Positions 34,886 through 44,258 are shown, counted from the stretch's first letter. The stretch is 64,000 nt of DNA from a bacterium (GCA_024226315.1 JAAELT010000333.1:62001-126000), one strand, 5' to 3'. Made by a program: numbers and translations. Notes: a model not told the origin generated them from the letters alone.

Positions 34886-36156
34886 GAACGGAAGACGATG
34901 CCGTCCATGCCCACGAGCTCGACCTCGACGGTCTCCGATTCGACGTGCACGAGCGCGAACCCCGAACGGTCGTCGAAGTTCTCGTAGCCGGTCTCCTCGG
35001 CGGAGAACTTCCAGGGCGCCCCAGCGCTGCCCGGAAGGGTGTAGTGGATGCCGTCGACCACCATGTCGGTAAACACGTGGTCGTGGCCGTAGAAGAAGAT
35101 CTCGACGCCGTGCTCGACCATCAGCTGGTGGATCCGTGCCTGCTCGCCGACCCGCGCCGCGCGGCCGCCGCCACGGCCGTAGGCCGATTGCAGCTCGTCG
35201 CCGCCGTTGCCGCCGACCGGATGGTGGATGAGGATCAGCTCGAAGGCCGCGTCGGAGGCCGCGAGGGTCGACTCCAGCCAGGCCAGCTGCTCGTCGCCGA
35301 GCGTCCAGTCGGTGGCCGTGCCGTCGTCGTCGTCGCTCAGGGTGTGGGCGGTCGGCGTGTAGGTGGCGACGTTGAGCGTCACAAGCAGCGCGTCGCCCCA
35401 GCGCCAGGCGAAGTAGTCCTCGCGCGGGCTGCCGCCTTGCGGGTAGGTGGAGGCGCCCGGGTTGGGCAGGTACCTGGTGCGCGCTTCGAGCGCGTGCCGC
35501 CGGAGGCGCTCGGGATGCCAGCCGCTCTCGCCGTCCCAGTTGCCGACGACGGCGAAGAAGGCGGCCTCGGCGGTCGCCTGTCCGAGGTGGGCGCGCAGGT
35601 CGAGATAGGCGAGATCGGCGCTCTCCGCCGTCGGGAAGGGATCGTTGAATCCGCGGTAGAAGTGCACCATGTCGCCGAGGCTGACGATGAAGTCCGGCCG
35701 ACGCTCGCGAATCCGGGCCACGACCTTGCCGATGGTGGTGCCGATCTCCAGCCGGGCGGACAGGTAGTCGTAGATCTCGGGCAGGAACAGCTCTGCCGTC
35801 GCCGGGTCCGTCCACTCCGGCGCCGGAGCCGGCAGGTGAGTGTCGCTCACCAGCGCGAAGGTAAACGCCGATCCGGGGGGACGCCGAGTGACGAAGCGTC
35901 CGCCGAGGCTCTCGGTGCGTTCATAGTCGTCGCCGCGCACCTCGACGGTGTAGCGATACTCGGTCCCCGGCCGCAGGCCGTCGAGGACGAGATCCCTGGC
36001 CCCCCGCGCGTCTATCGACGCTTCGACGACGGCCTCGCGGGACGATTCGAGATGGACGGCGACCTCCACCGGCAGCTTGCCGGCGACGAGGTTGAGGGTC
36101 ACCGAGTCGTCGGTCGGGCGGCCGACGATCGGGGGCACGGCCAGCAGCTCCGGCAC
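34864..36156 (-). CDS. Metallophosphoesterase with purple-acid-phosphatase-like N-domain
   Basis: This 430-residue protein has an N-terminal fibronectin-like strand region (DSVTLNLVAGKLPVEVAVHL; RPGTEYRYTVEVRG) as in purple acid phosphatases. The calcineurin-like domain follows with SDTHLPAP, SLGDMVHF, VGNWDGE, LIHHPVGG and YGHDHVFTD. It would hydrolyse a phosphate ester outside the cytoplasm. The first usable start is GTG 36156. In the same frame just upstream the sequence reads VLLTCLVLGCSGSD, a textbook lipobox preceded by KRR, but no ATG, GTG or TTG precedes it. Export as a lipoprotein from an unusual start is therefore likely but unproven. Confidence 0.82.
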   Translation of the reverse strand: MPELLAVPPIVGRPTDDSVTLNLVAGKLPVEVAVHLESSREAVVEASIDARGARDLVLDGLRPGTEYRYTVEVRGDDYERTESLGGRFVTRRPPGSAFTFALVSDTHLPAPAPEWTDPATAELFLPEIYDYLSARLEIGTTIGKVVARIRERRPDFIVSLGDMVHFYRGFNDPFPTAESADLAYLDLRAHLGQATAEAAFFAVVGNWDGESGWHPERLRRHALEARTRYLPNPGASTYPQGGSPREDYFAWRWGDALLVTLNVATYTPTAHTLSDDDDGTATDWTLGDEQLAWLESTLAASDAAFELILIHHPVGGNGGDELQSAYGRGGGRAARVGEQARIHQLMVEHGVEIFFYGHDHVFTDMVVDGIHYTLPGSAGAPWKFSAEETGYENFDDRSGFALVHVESETVEVELVGMDGIVFRSYSASAN

Positions 36157-36253
36157 GGCGCCGGTCGAAGGCGCCCTGCTGGAAACGTCAGGATCCGAGC
36201 CGGAGCATCCGAGGACGAGGCAGGTCAGAAGGACCGGTGTCCACGGAGGGCCT

Positions 36254-36589
36254 TCAGCCGTCCTCCTCTTCGAGAATCTCGAGATGACCGGTGCCCTCCA
36301 GGGTGGAGATGTCGATGTCGCCGACGCAACGCACCTTGACGTAGTCGAGCGACAGGTTGCCGGCCATGCGGATCTTGCCGGTCTTGTTGTCCCAGTCGGC
36401 CTGGCTGAAGTCCGAGTGGTCCGGATCGGGCCGGAAACCGAGCTCCGTGCCGCCCCGGGTCTCGGTGAACTTGACGAAGACGTAGTCTCGATCGATGCAG
36501 TCCCGGAGCTCCTGGATCGGGTCGTCCAATCGGCTCGGAAAGATCACCTTGTGATCGCCCTTGGCCAGCTTCTGTACCAGCTCACTCAT
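36254..36589 (-). CDS. Conserved hypothetical protein
   Basis: This 111-residue soluble protein, MSELVQKLAKGDHKVIF onward, has the segments VFVKFTETRGGTELGF and LDYVKVRCVGDIDIS, and an acidic end. ATG 36589 has GAGAGGA five bases upstream. I recall similar short proteins in Myxococcota and Acidobacteriota without known function. It ends just before the lipoprotein-like leader of the phosphoesterase, so the two may form an operon. Confidence 0.6.
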   Translation of the reverse strand: MSELVQKLAKGDHKVIFPSRLDDPIQELRDCIDRDYVFVKFTETRGGTELGFRPDPDHSDFSQADWDNKTGKIRMAGNLSLDYVKVRCVGDIDISTLEGTGHLEILEEEDG

Positions 36590-36711
36590 ATTCCTCTCTC
36601 CTTTGAAGCACGCTCGATATGGAGGTTCCCCACCGTCGACGTTGGACTGATCGCGAATCATACCGCGTGAGGCGCGATCAAGAAGTCGATCACTCTACCG
36701 ACTTCGCCAAA

Positions 36712-36749
36712 GGCGCCGGCGCGACGCTCGAGGGCGTCGCGCCGGCGCC
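36712..36749 (-). terminator. Perfect 16-bp stem-loop
   Basis: Bases 36712-36727 pair perfectly with 36734-36749 around a six-base loop. It lies downstream of recD2 and its small partner on the minus strand and ahead of the 36589 gene. On that strand it is followed by only three T residues. It probably ends recD2 transcripts. Confidence 0.55.
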
Positions 36750-36756
36750 GGTGGCC

Positions 36757-37044
36757 TCAGACGGCCGGTTCGGGCTCCGCGGCCGGCTCACCGCCGGTGT
36801 CGGAATCCGACTCGGTGTCCGGTTCCGAGACCGTCGCGGACACCGCAGCGGCCTCGGCCGGCGGATCGGAATCGCCTCGTTCGGCGTCGTTCGAGCGACC
36901 TTCCGGCGCGAGCGGACCCGGATGTCGGAGAAGCAGCTCGATGCGGCCATCCGGCGGGTCAGGAGAGGGGCCGAGAGGTGGCGAGCCGGACTCTGGTGAT
37001 CGCGGCTCGCCCCGAAAGAGCGCCGGCAATCCTACGCGTATCAA
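36757..37044 (-). CDS. Possible small acidic protein after recD2
   Basis: A 95-residue frame starts at TTG 37044, overlapping the recD2 stop as TTGA, and ends eight bases before a strong stem-loop. The product is Pro/Glu/Asp/Ser-rich (DTESDSDTGGEPAAEPEPAV) and low in complexity. Coupling and the terminator position favour a real gene. The composition and weak start argue against it. Confidence 0.3.
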   Translation of the reverse strand: MIRVGLPALFRGEPRSPESGSPPLGPSPDPPDGRIELLLRHPGPLAPEGRSNDAERGDSDPPAEAAAVSATVSEPDTESDSDTGGEPAAEPEPAV

Positions 37045-39218
37045 AACCGATCTTGCAGACGCTCAACGAGAAGCGTCTCCCGCCGGTGGGTGGTCTCGGT
37101 CCGGGTGGCGATCGCCAGCGCCCGCCGGCTGCCGACGACGATCACCAGCCGCTTGCCGCGAGTGATCGCGGTGTAGAACAGATTCCTTTGCAGCATCACG
37201 AAGTGCTGCGTGTGCAGCACGATCACCACGCACGGGAACTCGCTGCCCTGTGACTTGTGGATGGTGACGGCATAGGCCAGCTCGAGCTCGTCCAGTTTCT
37301 GGGTGGGATAACCGACGACACGGCCGTCGAGCTCTACCAGGACCCGTCGCTCCTCCGAGTCGAAGCCGACCACGGTCCCGATCTCGCCGTTGAATACTTC
37401 GAGGTCGTAGTTGTTGCTCCTCTGCATCACCCGGTCACCGCGTCGGAACCGCTTGCCGGCCCACTTCGGGGCCTCGCCCCGGGGGTTGAGGAGATTCTGC
37501 AACTCGGCGTTCAGGTTCTCGACGCCGAGGATCCCGCGGCGCATCGGCGCCAGAACCTGAATATCCCGGATCGGGTCGAAACCGAACCGTTTGGAGATTC
37601 GGGAGCCCACCAGGTCTGTGACTTCCGCCAGTGCTGCCGCCGGCTGCTCTCTGTTGCCGACAAAGAAATCCGCCTCGTCGGGCCTGGCTCCTCGGATCGG
37701 CAGCTCGCCGTGGATCACGCGGTGAGCGTTGACCACGATCAGGCTCTTCCGCGCCTGACGGAAGATCTCGGTCAGGCGCACGACCGGAAGCTCTCCGGAA
37801 TCGATCAGGTCTCCGAGCACCCGGCCGGGACCTACCGAGGGCAGCTGGTCGACATCGCCGACGAGGATCAGGCGGGCCGAGTCCGGTAGCGCCTGGAGCA
37901 GATGCCCGGCCAGCGGCGTGTCGAGCATCGACGCCTCGTCGATCACCAGCAGGTCTACCTCGAGGAGATCGTCCCGGTCATGGCCGAATACGTTCCCGTT
38001 ATAGCCGAGGAGTCGATGAATCGTCCTGGCCTCGATCTCCGTGGCCTCGGCCAGGCGTTTCGCGGCGCGGCCGGTGGGAGCGGCGAGCTTCACCTTCAGG
38101 CCGGCCAGCGAGGCGACGTACACGATCGCCTTGGTCAAGGTGGTCTTGCCGGTGCCGGGACCGCCGGTCAAGACCATCACCTTGCTGTCCACCATCTCGC
38201 GCAGCGTCTGCCGCTGGGCCTCGGCCAGGTCGATCTCTTCGGCGGCCTCGAACTTCGAGATCGCGAGCTCGACCTCCACTTTGAGCGGCGGTGCGTCCTC
38301 GGCGAGGAGTGCCTGAAGGCGCCGCGCGACGATCCGTTCCGCGATCTCCAGCCGGCGCAGGTAGATCGCTTTCCCCGCGGCCCGCAGGTGTTTTGTGCCC
38401 TCGCCGCACTCGGCCTCGATCGCCGATTCCACCAGATCGGCCTCGACCGCCAGCAGCTCCCGGGTCCTTCTCGAGAGCTCCTGGCGCCGGAGGAACATAT
38501 GCCCTTCCCTCTGGCTCGCTTCTTCGAGGACATGGATAACGCCGGCGGCGGCGCGATCCGGCGAGTCGCGGAGGATCCCCTGGGATCTGGCGATCGCGTC
38601 GGCCCGGTGAAAACCGATGCCCTGCACTGCCGTCAGGCGGTAGGGGTTCGAGCGCACGGTGGCGATCGTGTCTGCTTCGAAACGCCGATAGATCTTGGCC
38701 GCATAGGCCGCCGAGATACCGAGTCCCTGGAGATACACCATGACGTCCCGGACCGCCCGGGTCTTTCCCCAGGCCTCGAGGATCTTCTTCTTCCGCTTCT
38801 TGCCGATGCCTCTGATCTCGGTCATGCGGTTCGGCTCCTCGGCGAGCACGCCCAGCGTTTCCGCGCCGAACTGCTCGACGATCTTCCGGGCCAGGTCCGA
38901 ACCGATGCCGTCGACGAAGCTGGCGAGATATCTCTCGATTCCCTCGAGGCTCGCGGGCTCGACGGGATGGAAGGACGCGGCCCTGAACTGCCGGCCGAAC
39001 TTGGGATGCTCGACCCACTCGCCAGCGAGGCGAAGCACCTCGCCCGGCCGAACGCCGGGGAACGTTCCGACCGCCCGGATCCGGCCGGGCCCCTCCAGGT
39101 CGAAGAGCAGGACCCCCCAGCCGGTATCCTCGTTGCGATGGAGAACCCGCTCGACAGCACCCTCGAGGGTCGTCGTCGAAGGCTCGCCGCTCAGTGCCAA
39201 TTGTCGGCTCGCGTTCAT
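37041..39218 (-). CDS. recD2: RecD2-type SF1B DNA helicase
   Basis: This 725-residue protein has an N-terminal OB-like and helix-hairpin-helix region (SLEGIERYLASFVDGIG; MTEIRGIGKKRKKKI). The helicase core follows with GGPGTGKTTL (I), VIDEASMLD (II), GDVDQLPSVGPG (III), and C-terminal VTIHKSQGSEFP (V) and YTAITRGKRLV (VI). RecD2 is a 5'-3' helicase of RecBC-less bacteria involved in repair and fork processing. The length fits the family (about 720-800). It stands alone, with a divergent toxin remnant starting on top of its start codon. Confidence 0.95.
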   Translation of the reverse strand: MNASRQLALSGEPSTTTLEGAVERVLHRNEDTGWGVLLFDLEGPGRIRAVGTFPGVRPGEVLRLAGEWVEHPKFGRQFRAASFHPVEPASLEGIERYLASFVDGIGSDLARKIVEQFGAETLGVLAEEPNRMTEIRGIGKKRKKKILEAWGKTRAVRDVMVYLQGLGISAAYAAKIYRRFEADTIATVRSNPYRLTAVQGIGFHRADAIARSQGILRDSPDRAAAGVIHVLEEASQREGHMFLRRQELSRRTRELLAVEADLVESAIEAECGEGTKHLRAAGKAIYLRRLEIAERIVARRLQALLAEDAPPLKVEVELAISKFEAAEEIDLAEAQRQTLREMVDSKVMVLTGGPGTGKTTLTKAIVYVASLAGLKVKLAAPTGRAAKRLAEATEIEARTIHRLLGYNGNVFGHDRDDLLEVDLLVIDEASMLDTPLAGHLLQALPDSARLILVGDVDQLPSVGPGRVLGDLIDSGELPVVRLTEIFRQARKSLIVVNAHRVIHGELPIRGARPDEADFFVGNREQPAAALAEVTDLVGSRISKRFGFDPIRDIQVLAPMRRGILGVENLNAELQNLLNPRGEAPKWAGKRFRRGDRVMQRSNNYDLEVFNGEIGTVVGFDSEERRVLVELDGRVVGYPTQKLDELELAYAVTIHKSQGSEFPCVVIVLHTQHFVMLQRNLFYTAITRGKRLVIVVGSRRALAIATRTETTHRRETLLVERLQDRF

Positions 39219-39219
39219 G

Positions 39220-39384
39220 ATGGCGTCTCTGCGACGCCGTCATCCTATCCGTCGCGAGTTCCTGGACTTCATCGCCTACGTACACAATGATCGGCCAATC
39301 GCAGCGGCCCGTTTCCGCGACCGGGCGGAGAAGGTCCTACGGCGGCTCGAGACATTCCCGGAATCCGGCCGGAAGATCCCGGAT
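39220..39384 (+). pseudogene. RelE/ParE-type toxin, 5' fragment
   Basis: After ATG 39220 the reading gives RREFLDFIAYVHNDRPIAAARF and LRRLETFPESGRKIPD, the first two helices and opening of a ParE/RelE toxin. The beta-sheet with the catalytic or gyrase-binding part is absent. The sequence switches at about 39385 into the end of the nucleoside phosphorylase gene on the other strand. No antitoxin is adjacent. Confidence 0.65.
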
Positions 39385-40117
39385 CGAGGCGAGCCAGCGC
39401 CGACAGCGCGATCCGCAGCATCCGCTCGACGCCTTCGGCGACCACCTCGCGATGGGGATCGTACTCGCTCATGTCCTCCGCCGCGCGGGTGGGGTTGCCG
39501 TCGACGGTGAAGACGCCACCCGCCTTCAAGCCATGGAGGGCGGCGATCACGAACAATGCCGCGGCCTCCATCTCGACCGCCGCCACCCCGCTCGCCTGCC
39601 AGACCCTCCAGTCCAGGCCGAGGACCTCGGATGGATAGAAGAGGTCCGAGCTCAGCACGACGCCCGCGCGTGCGGTGACGCCGGCCTCGGCAGCGGCAGC
39701 TTCGAGCCCGGCCGTAACTTCGTGGTGCGCCACGGCAGGGTAGGAGAGCGGCACCAGGCGTGGGGTGAGCCCTTCGTCGCGCACCGCGCCGGTGGCGATC
39801 ACGGTGGCGCCGTCGGCGATACCGTCCTGGACGGCGCCGCAGGTGCCGGCGCGGATCAGCACCCGCGCGCCGCCACGGATCAGCTCCTCGAATGCGGCGC
39901 CGGCGCCGGCGCTGCCGATGCCGTGGGAGATGACGTTCACGCGGTGACCCTCGAAGGTGCCCGCGAAGGTGAGGTATTCGCGGTTCTCGGCGACCTTCTC
40001 CGCGCCGTCCAGCAGCGCGGCGGCCTTCTCGGCGCGTGCAGGGTCGCCGACCACCAGCGCACGGCGGGCGACGTCGTCCGGTTTCAGCCGGGTGAGGGGG
40101 AACGCGCCTCCGCTCAT
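39269..40117 (-). CDS. Nucleoside phosphorylase (uridine-phosphorylase family)
   Basis: This 282-residue PNP/UDP-family enzyme has RALVVGDPARAEKAAALLD, the ribose/phosphate site HGIGSAGAGAAFEELI, LIRAGTCGAVQDGI, and the late GVAAVEMEAAALF with FTVDGNPT. It would split a nucleoside with phosphate. ATG 40117 overlaps the pgl stop as ATGA. The natural end is expected near ALSALARLDP. The last ~40 residues (GSSGRIPG-MSRAAVG-PSPPGRG) read backwards through the truncated toxin fragment, so the C-terminus was replaced at a rearrangement breakpoint. Confidence 0.85.
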   Translation of the reverse strand: MSGGAFPLTRLKPDDVARRALVVGDPARAEKAAALLDGAEKVAENREYLTFAGTFEGHRVNVISHGIGSAGAGAAFEELIRGGARVLIRAGTCGAVQDGIADGATVIATGAVRDEGLTPRLVPLSYPAVAHHEVTAGLEAAAAEAGVTARAGVVLSSDLFYPSEVLGLDWRVWQASGVAAVEMEAAALFVIAALHGLKAGGVFTVDGNPTRAAEDMSEYDPHREVVAEGVERMLRIALSALARLDPGSSGRIPGMSRAAVGPSPPGRGNGPLRLADHCVRRR

Positions 40118-40815
40118 GGCGCCCACCATGCCTCGGTGTGGCCCGTGCGCAGCACCGCGCGGATCGGCAGCTCGGACTCCGGCCGGTCGCCGTCGCGTGT
40201 TTCACGGTAGACGAGGCGCTTGTCCTCGCCGGTAATGTGGATCACCAGCCGCCGGCTGTCGAGGAGCGCCGCCAGCGTCAGGCTCATTCTGGAATGGAGC
40301 GCCGATGGGGGCCGCACGGCGATGCAGTTCCCGGTGGCGTCGCGGTCGAGTCCGGCGGACAGCTCGGGCGCGTCGGGAAAGAGCGAGGCGGTGTGGCCGT
40401 CACCCCCCATGCCGAGCACCACGACGTCGAAGGGGCGGCCGATCTCGGCCAGGGCCCGCTCGCACGCATCGCGGCCCTCCTCGGGGGTAGGAGCGTCGTT
40501 CACGAGTCCGATCAGCCGGGCGGCCGCTGCCTGCTCCACCAGCAGGTGCTCGCGCACCAGACGCTCGTTCGAATCCTCGTGATCGGCCGGGACCCAGCGC
40601 TCGTCGGCCAGGGTCACTAGCACGCTGGCCCAGTCCAGCTCGTGCCGACTCAGGTGCTCGAAGAAGGGCCGCGGGGTGGACCCGCCCGAGACCACCAGGC
40701 TCGCCGAGCCCCGTTCCTCGATGCCGTTTCGCAGGTCGCGCGCGACGCTGCGCGCCAGCGCCGCGGCCAGCGCCTCGCGGTCCTCGAACAGCAGCTCAAC
40801 GTCCGGCTTCGACAA
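40114..40815 (-). CDS. pgl: 6-phosphogluconolactonase
   Basis: This ~233-residue enzyme has the motifs [36 protein letters not shown] and [17 protein letters not shown]. It hydrolyses 6-phosphogluconolactone after Zwf. The most natural start is TTG 40815 ([10 protein letters not shown]), overlapping the zwf stop by 20 bases. No ATG or GTG lies in a sensible position, so the start is uncertain. It is part of the eda-zwf-pgl operon, with a nucleoside phosphorylase coupled behind it. Confidence 0.9.
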   Translation of the reverse strand: MSKPDVELLFEDREALAAALARSVARDLRNGIEERGSASLVVSGGSTPRPFFEHLSRHELDWASVLVTLADERWVPADHEDSNERLVREHLLVEQAAAARLIGLVNDAPTPEEGRDACERALAEIGRPFDVVVLGMGGDGHTASLFPDAPELSAGLDRDATGNCIAVRPPSALHSRMSLTLAALLDSRRLVIHITGEDKRLVYRETRDGDRPESELPIRAVLRTGHTEAWWAP

Positions 40816-42277
40816 TGTGCTCGTACCAGGAGCGGCCGTCGCGTTCCACCAGGCCGATAGATTTCGGAGGGCCCCAGGTGCCGGCGCTGTAGGAGCGAGG
40901 CCGGTCGCCGAGCTGCCTCCAGCCGTCGAGGATCGGCTCCACCCAGCGCCAGGCCGCTTCGACCTCGGTGCGGTGCATGAACAGCGTGGTGACGCCACGG
41001 ATGACGTCGAGCAGCAGCCGCTCGTAAGCCTGGAAGGCGCGGCCGCCCCGGCGGCTCGCCAGGTTGAGGTCGAGGTCCGAGCGTTGGAGAACCATCCCAG
41101 CGCCCGGCACCTTGGTCATCAGGCTCATCTTGATGAACTCGTCGGGCTGCAGGCGGATCACCAGCCGGTTCGGCTGGATGCCGCCGGCCCGGCTCTCGAA
41201 CAGCTGATGTGGCACCGGCTTGAGCTGGATGACGATCTCCGACACCCGGTGCCCCATGCGCTTGCCCGTGCGCAGGTAGAACGGCACGCCGGCCCAGCGC
41301 CAGTTGTCGATCTCGGCCTTGAGCGCGACGAAGGTCTCGGTGCTCGAGTCCTCGTCGACGTCCGGCTCTTCGAGGTAGCCGGGAACCGTCTCGCCGGCGA
41401 TCGCGCCCAGGCGGTACTGACCGCGCACCGTCTTCTTCCCGAGGTCCTCCATCGTGAACGGACGCAGGGCGCGCAGCACCTTGATCTTTTCCTCGCGAAT
41501 GTCGTCCTGGTCGAGATGGGCGGGTGGCTCCATGGCGGTCAGGCACAGCAGCTGCAGAATGTGGTTTTGGATCATGTCGCGCAGCGCGCCGGACTGATCG
41601 TAGTAACCGCCGCGGCCCTCGACGCCGAGGGTCTCGGCGACGGTGATCTGTACGTGATCGACTTTCTCGGCTCGCCACATGGGCTCGAACAGGATGTTGC
41701 CGAAGCGCACCGCCATCAGGTTCTGGACGGTCTCCTTGCCGAGATAGTGGTCGATGCGGAAGATCTGGCGCTCGTCGAAGACCGCGCCGACGCCGGCGTT
41801 GATCGCGGCGGCCGACGCCAGGTCCGTGCCAATGGGCTTCTCGAGAACGATCCGCGTCTGGTCGGTCACCAGGCCGGCCTCGGCAATCGCCCTGCTGATG
41901 TCGACGTAGAGCCTCGGCGAAGTGGCGAGGTAGAAGACCCGAGCCCGCTCCTCGCCGCCCGCGAGCAGATCGTTCAAGGGGGCGTAGGTCTCCGCCTCGG
42001 TGGCGCTGAGGGTCACGAAGTGGAGCCGTTCGGCGAAGCTGCCCCAGTCCTCGTCGGTGAGCTCGGCCTCGCCGATGTGTCCCCGTGCGCTCTCGCCCGC
42101 CCTGGCCAGGAACCCCTCGCGGCTGCCTTCCCGCCGTGAGATGGCGAAGATACGGCCGTCGGGTGAGATCTTGCCGTACTTGTGCAGGAAGTAGAGCGCC
42201 GGCAGCAGCTTGCGCCGGCCGAGGTCGCCGGTGGCTCCCACCACCACCATGTCGAAGGGGATGTCCGCGGTCTTCAT
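40796..42277 (-). CDS. zwf: Glucose-6-phosphate 1-dehydrogenase
   Basis: This 493-residue enzyme has the N-terminal dinucleotide site [18 protein letters not shown] and the active-site signature [19 protein letters not shown] with its catalytic His and Lys. The typical C-terminal domain extends to [10 protein letters not shown]. It feeds glucose-6-phosphate into the Entner-Doudoroff route. ATG 42277 overlaps the eda stop (ATGA) and has AGAGG seven bases upstream. ATG 42283 is the alternative. Confidence 0.95.
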   Translation of the reverse strand: MKTADIPFDMVVVGATGDLGRRKLLPALYFLHKYGKISPDGRIFAISRREGSREGFLARAGESARGHIGEAELTDEDWGSFAERLHFVTLSATEAETYAPLNDLLAGGEERARVFYLATSPRLYVDISRAIAEAGLVTDQTRIVLEKPIGTDLASAAAINAGVGAVFDERQIFRIDHYLGKETVQNLMAVRFGNILFEPMWRAEKVDHVQITVAETLGVEGRGGYYDQSGALRDMIQNHILQLLCLTAMEPPAHLDQDDIREEKIKVLRALRPFTMEDLGKKTVRGQYRLGAIAGETVPGYLEEPDVDEDSSTETFVALKAEIDNWRWAGVPFYLRTGKRMGHRVSEIVIQLKPVPHQLFESRAGGIQPNRLVIRLQPDEFIKMSLMTKVPGAGMVLQRSDLDLNLASRRGGRAFQAYERLLLDVIRGVTTLFMHRTEVEAAWRWVEPILDGWRQLGDRPRSYSAGTWGPPKSIGLVERDGRSWYEHIVEAGR

Positions 42278-42888
42278 GAACATGCCTCTTTCGCGAGGCC
42301 GGTGATCCTATCCCAGGCGGCCGCCTCTACCGCATCAGGCGGCGCCACCCACGAGCCGCCGACGCAGACGACGTTGGGCAGCGCAAGGTAGTCGCGGAAG
42401 CTCGACGCGTCGAGGCCGCCGGTCGGGCAGAATGCGAGCTCCGGCAGCGGGCCGCCGAGCGCCTTCAGCAGTGCAATGCCGCCCGCCGGCCCGGCGGGGA
42501 AGAGCTTCAGGACGTCAAACCCGCGACCGCGGGCGGCCAGTGCCTCGGAGGGTGTCATTACGCCCGGCAGGAATGGCAGGCTGGCTCGCCGGGCCGCCTT
42601 GGCCAGCGCCGGGGTGAAGCCGGGGCTGACGGCGAACTGTCCCCCGGCGTCGCGGACGGCCGCGAAGTCGCGGGCACGGGTGACGGTGCCGGCGCCGATT
42701 GTCGCCTCGGGGACCTCCTCGGCAATGCGGCGGATCGCTTCCAGCGCGGCGTCGGTGCGCAGCGTCACCTCGAGCACCGACAGGCCGCCGGCGGCCAGGG
42801 CGCGGGCCAGCGGCACCGCCTTGCCGGCGTCGGCGACATTCAGCACCGGCAGGACACGGGCGCGGCTCAGGAGTTCACGGAGATCCAT
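42274..42888 (-). CDS. eda: 2-keto-3-deoxy-6-phosphogluconate aldolase
   Basis: This 204-residue class I aldolase has EVTLRTDAALEAI, the EE and IGAGTVTRARDF region, the Schiff-base lysine in FDVLKLFPAG and the phosphate site FCPTGGLD. It cleaves KDPG to pyruvate and glyceraldehyde-3-phosphate. It is first in an operon with zwf and pgl. The matching dehydratase gene edd lies 13.7 kb away on the other strand, suggesting an originally compact divergent locus split by the accessory region. Confidence 0.95.
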   Translation of the reverse strand: MDLRELLSRARVLPVLNVADAGKAVPLARALAAGGLSVLEVTLRTDAALEAIRRIAEEVPEATIGAGTVTRARDFAAVRDAGGQFAVSPGFTPALAKAARRASLPFLPGVMTPSEALAARGRGFDVLKLFPAGPAGGIALLKALGGPLPELAFCPTGGLDASSFRDYLALPNVVCVGGSWVAPPDAVEAAAWDRITGLAKEACS

Positions 42889-43056
42889 GTTCGGCTTCCC
42901 TCGTAGCGGAGGTTTGGGGGGCTCGGGATCCGCTACGATACTCGATCATGGCAGTAGCGCCGCTAATGCCGTCGCCGCCAAATCGCTTTGGCAATCGTGG
43001 GCGTGGATCCTGGGCGGTCTTGCCAACTCGGCTGGCCTCGCAGAGGCCCGGCCCGG

Positions 43057-43290
43057 TCAGGCGGCATCGGCGGAGACGACGCCCGGGTCCAGTTCGATTC
43101 TCTGCACCGAGATCCCCAGCTCCTGGACTCCTCGCACCGCCTCAGCGCTCGACCCCGGACAGCCGTTGCGCAGCAGGATCTCCACCAACTCGGCATCCGA
43201 GAGAGACTGCGTGCCGTTGCTTAGCAGCCGCTCTCGTGGGTTGTCGTCGTGTGAACCGGGCCGGTGTCGCCGGCGAGTGCGCCGGCTCAT
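43057..43290 (-). pseudogene. RadC N-terminal fragment
   Basis: The 77-residue frame contains NPRERLLSNGTQSLSDAELVEILLRNG, the helix-hairpin-helix opening of RadC/UPF0758 proteins. It ends without the JAB/MPN metal-binding domain (no HNHPSG) that makes up the rest of the family. ATG 43290 overlaps the preceding stop as ATGA, so it is probably still translated. I treat it as a truncation, but a stand-alone DNA-binding piece is possible. From 42889 to 43056 I see nothing coding. Confidence 0.6.
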
Positions 43291-43601
43291 CCGCCCACCT
43301 TCTTCCGGTGCTCGCGCCACTCCCGCCGGATCACGACGTCGTTGAGGCGTGAGGTTTTCTGGAGCAGGCCGGCGATGTCCTGAAGCTCATCCATCGTCGA
43401 GGTGATCTCCTCATCCACCGCCAGCTCGATCGTCGGCGGCTCCAGATCAGGCTCGGGCCGATCACAGCATTCCTGCTCGATCTCGTACGGGACCCGCAGT
43501 CCTTCGTGGTAGCAATGAAGCCGGTGGATCAGCCGGTACAGGTCGAAGGCGGTCTCGAGAAGCTGATCCTGCGCCTCCGAGACGGTCACAGGTCGCGCCA
43601 T
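43287..43601 (-). CDS. Hypothetical protein
   Basis: This 104-residue protein has no domain I know. It is helical, with LLETAFDLYRLIHRLHCYHEGL, a Cys pair (QECCDRPEPD) and a basic end (REWREHRKKVGG). ATG 43601 has AAGGAGG at ideal spacing. It sits between the zinc-ribbon-like gene (25 bases upstream) and the RadC fragment (4-base overlap) in a three-gene minus-strand operon at the edge of the accessory region. Confidence 0.55.
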   Translation of the reverse strand: MARPVTVSEAQDQLLETAFDLYRLIHRLHCYHEGLRVPYEIEQECCDRPEPDLEPPTIELAVDEEITSTMDELQDIAGLLQKTSRLNDVVIRREWREHRKKVGG

Positions 43602-43626
43602 GGCGATCCTCCTTCTCGGTGGCTGG

Positions 43627-44088
43627 TCAGTGCGTGGTATCGTCTTTGCCCGTGAGACCTGGAATCCGGAACATGCGAGCCGGCCATGATTTGGAGGCGA
43701 CGTGGTGGTAGCTGCGGGAGAAAGCGCCGAGCTCGGCCAGGGCGTCTTGGCTGGCCTCAGGCGTACCGCCGGCCCCTGGATAGGCACGGACGACGGAGAT
43801 CAGCGCGAGGATCAGGCCGAGGTCGGCCGAGCGCTCCAGGAGACACAGGTCACAGCTCGCCTCGTCGTCGAGGAAGCCGACCGGGCCGGTGCCGGTCTCT
43901 TGCTTGCCGCAGGCGGCGCACGTGGTGCCGGGGTTTTCGGCGACCCGGATGCTGTAGAGGGGTTCGTCGGCCTCAGTGGTTCGAGGTGGCGCTTCGGGAA
44001 GCGGGCTCTGATCGGCTTTGGGCGGTTGCGGGACGTCTCCGGCGAGCGTTCGTCGGGGAGTCGCGCTAGACTTCGCTTGGTCGAGCAT
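43627..44088 (-). CDS. Hypothetical protein with CxxC pairs
   Basis: This 153-residue protein has a Pro-rich N-terminus followed by a likely treble-clef or ribbon zinc site (CAACGKQETG and SCDLCLLERS, about residues 57-82). A helical region (LGLILALISVVRAYPGAGG) and a basic tail follow. ATG 44088 has AAGGAG eight bases upstream. It is first in the operon with the two following genes. Function unknown. Confidence 0.55.
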   Translation of the reverse strand: MLDQAKSSATPRRTLAGDVPQPPKADQSPLPEAPPRTTEADEPLYSIRVAENPGTTCAACGKQETGTGPVGFLDDEASCDLCLLERSADLGLILALISVVRAYPGAGGTPEASQDALAELGAFSRSYHHVASKSWPARMFRIPGLTGKDDTTH

Positions 44089-44258
44089 GGGGGTATCTCC
44101 TTTGCTTGGCCGGGCTCCCGTGGAGGGGTCAACTCCATGGGGGCCGTTTTGGATTTGGGGAGCACAGTGCTCCCCTGGGCCAGTACTGGTATGCCGGAAT
44201 GCGGCGGGATGTCAACGATTTAGCCGCATCGCGGCGATAACCTCTCTCTTGCTCTACG

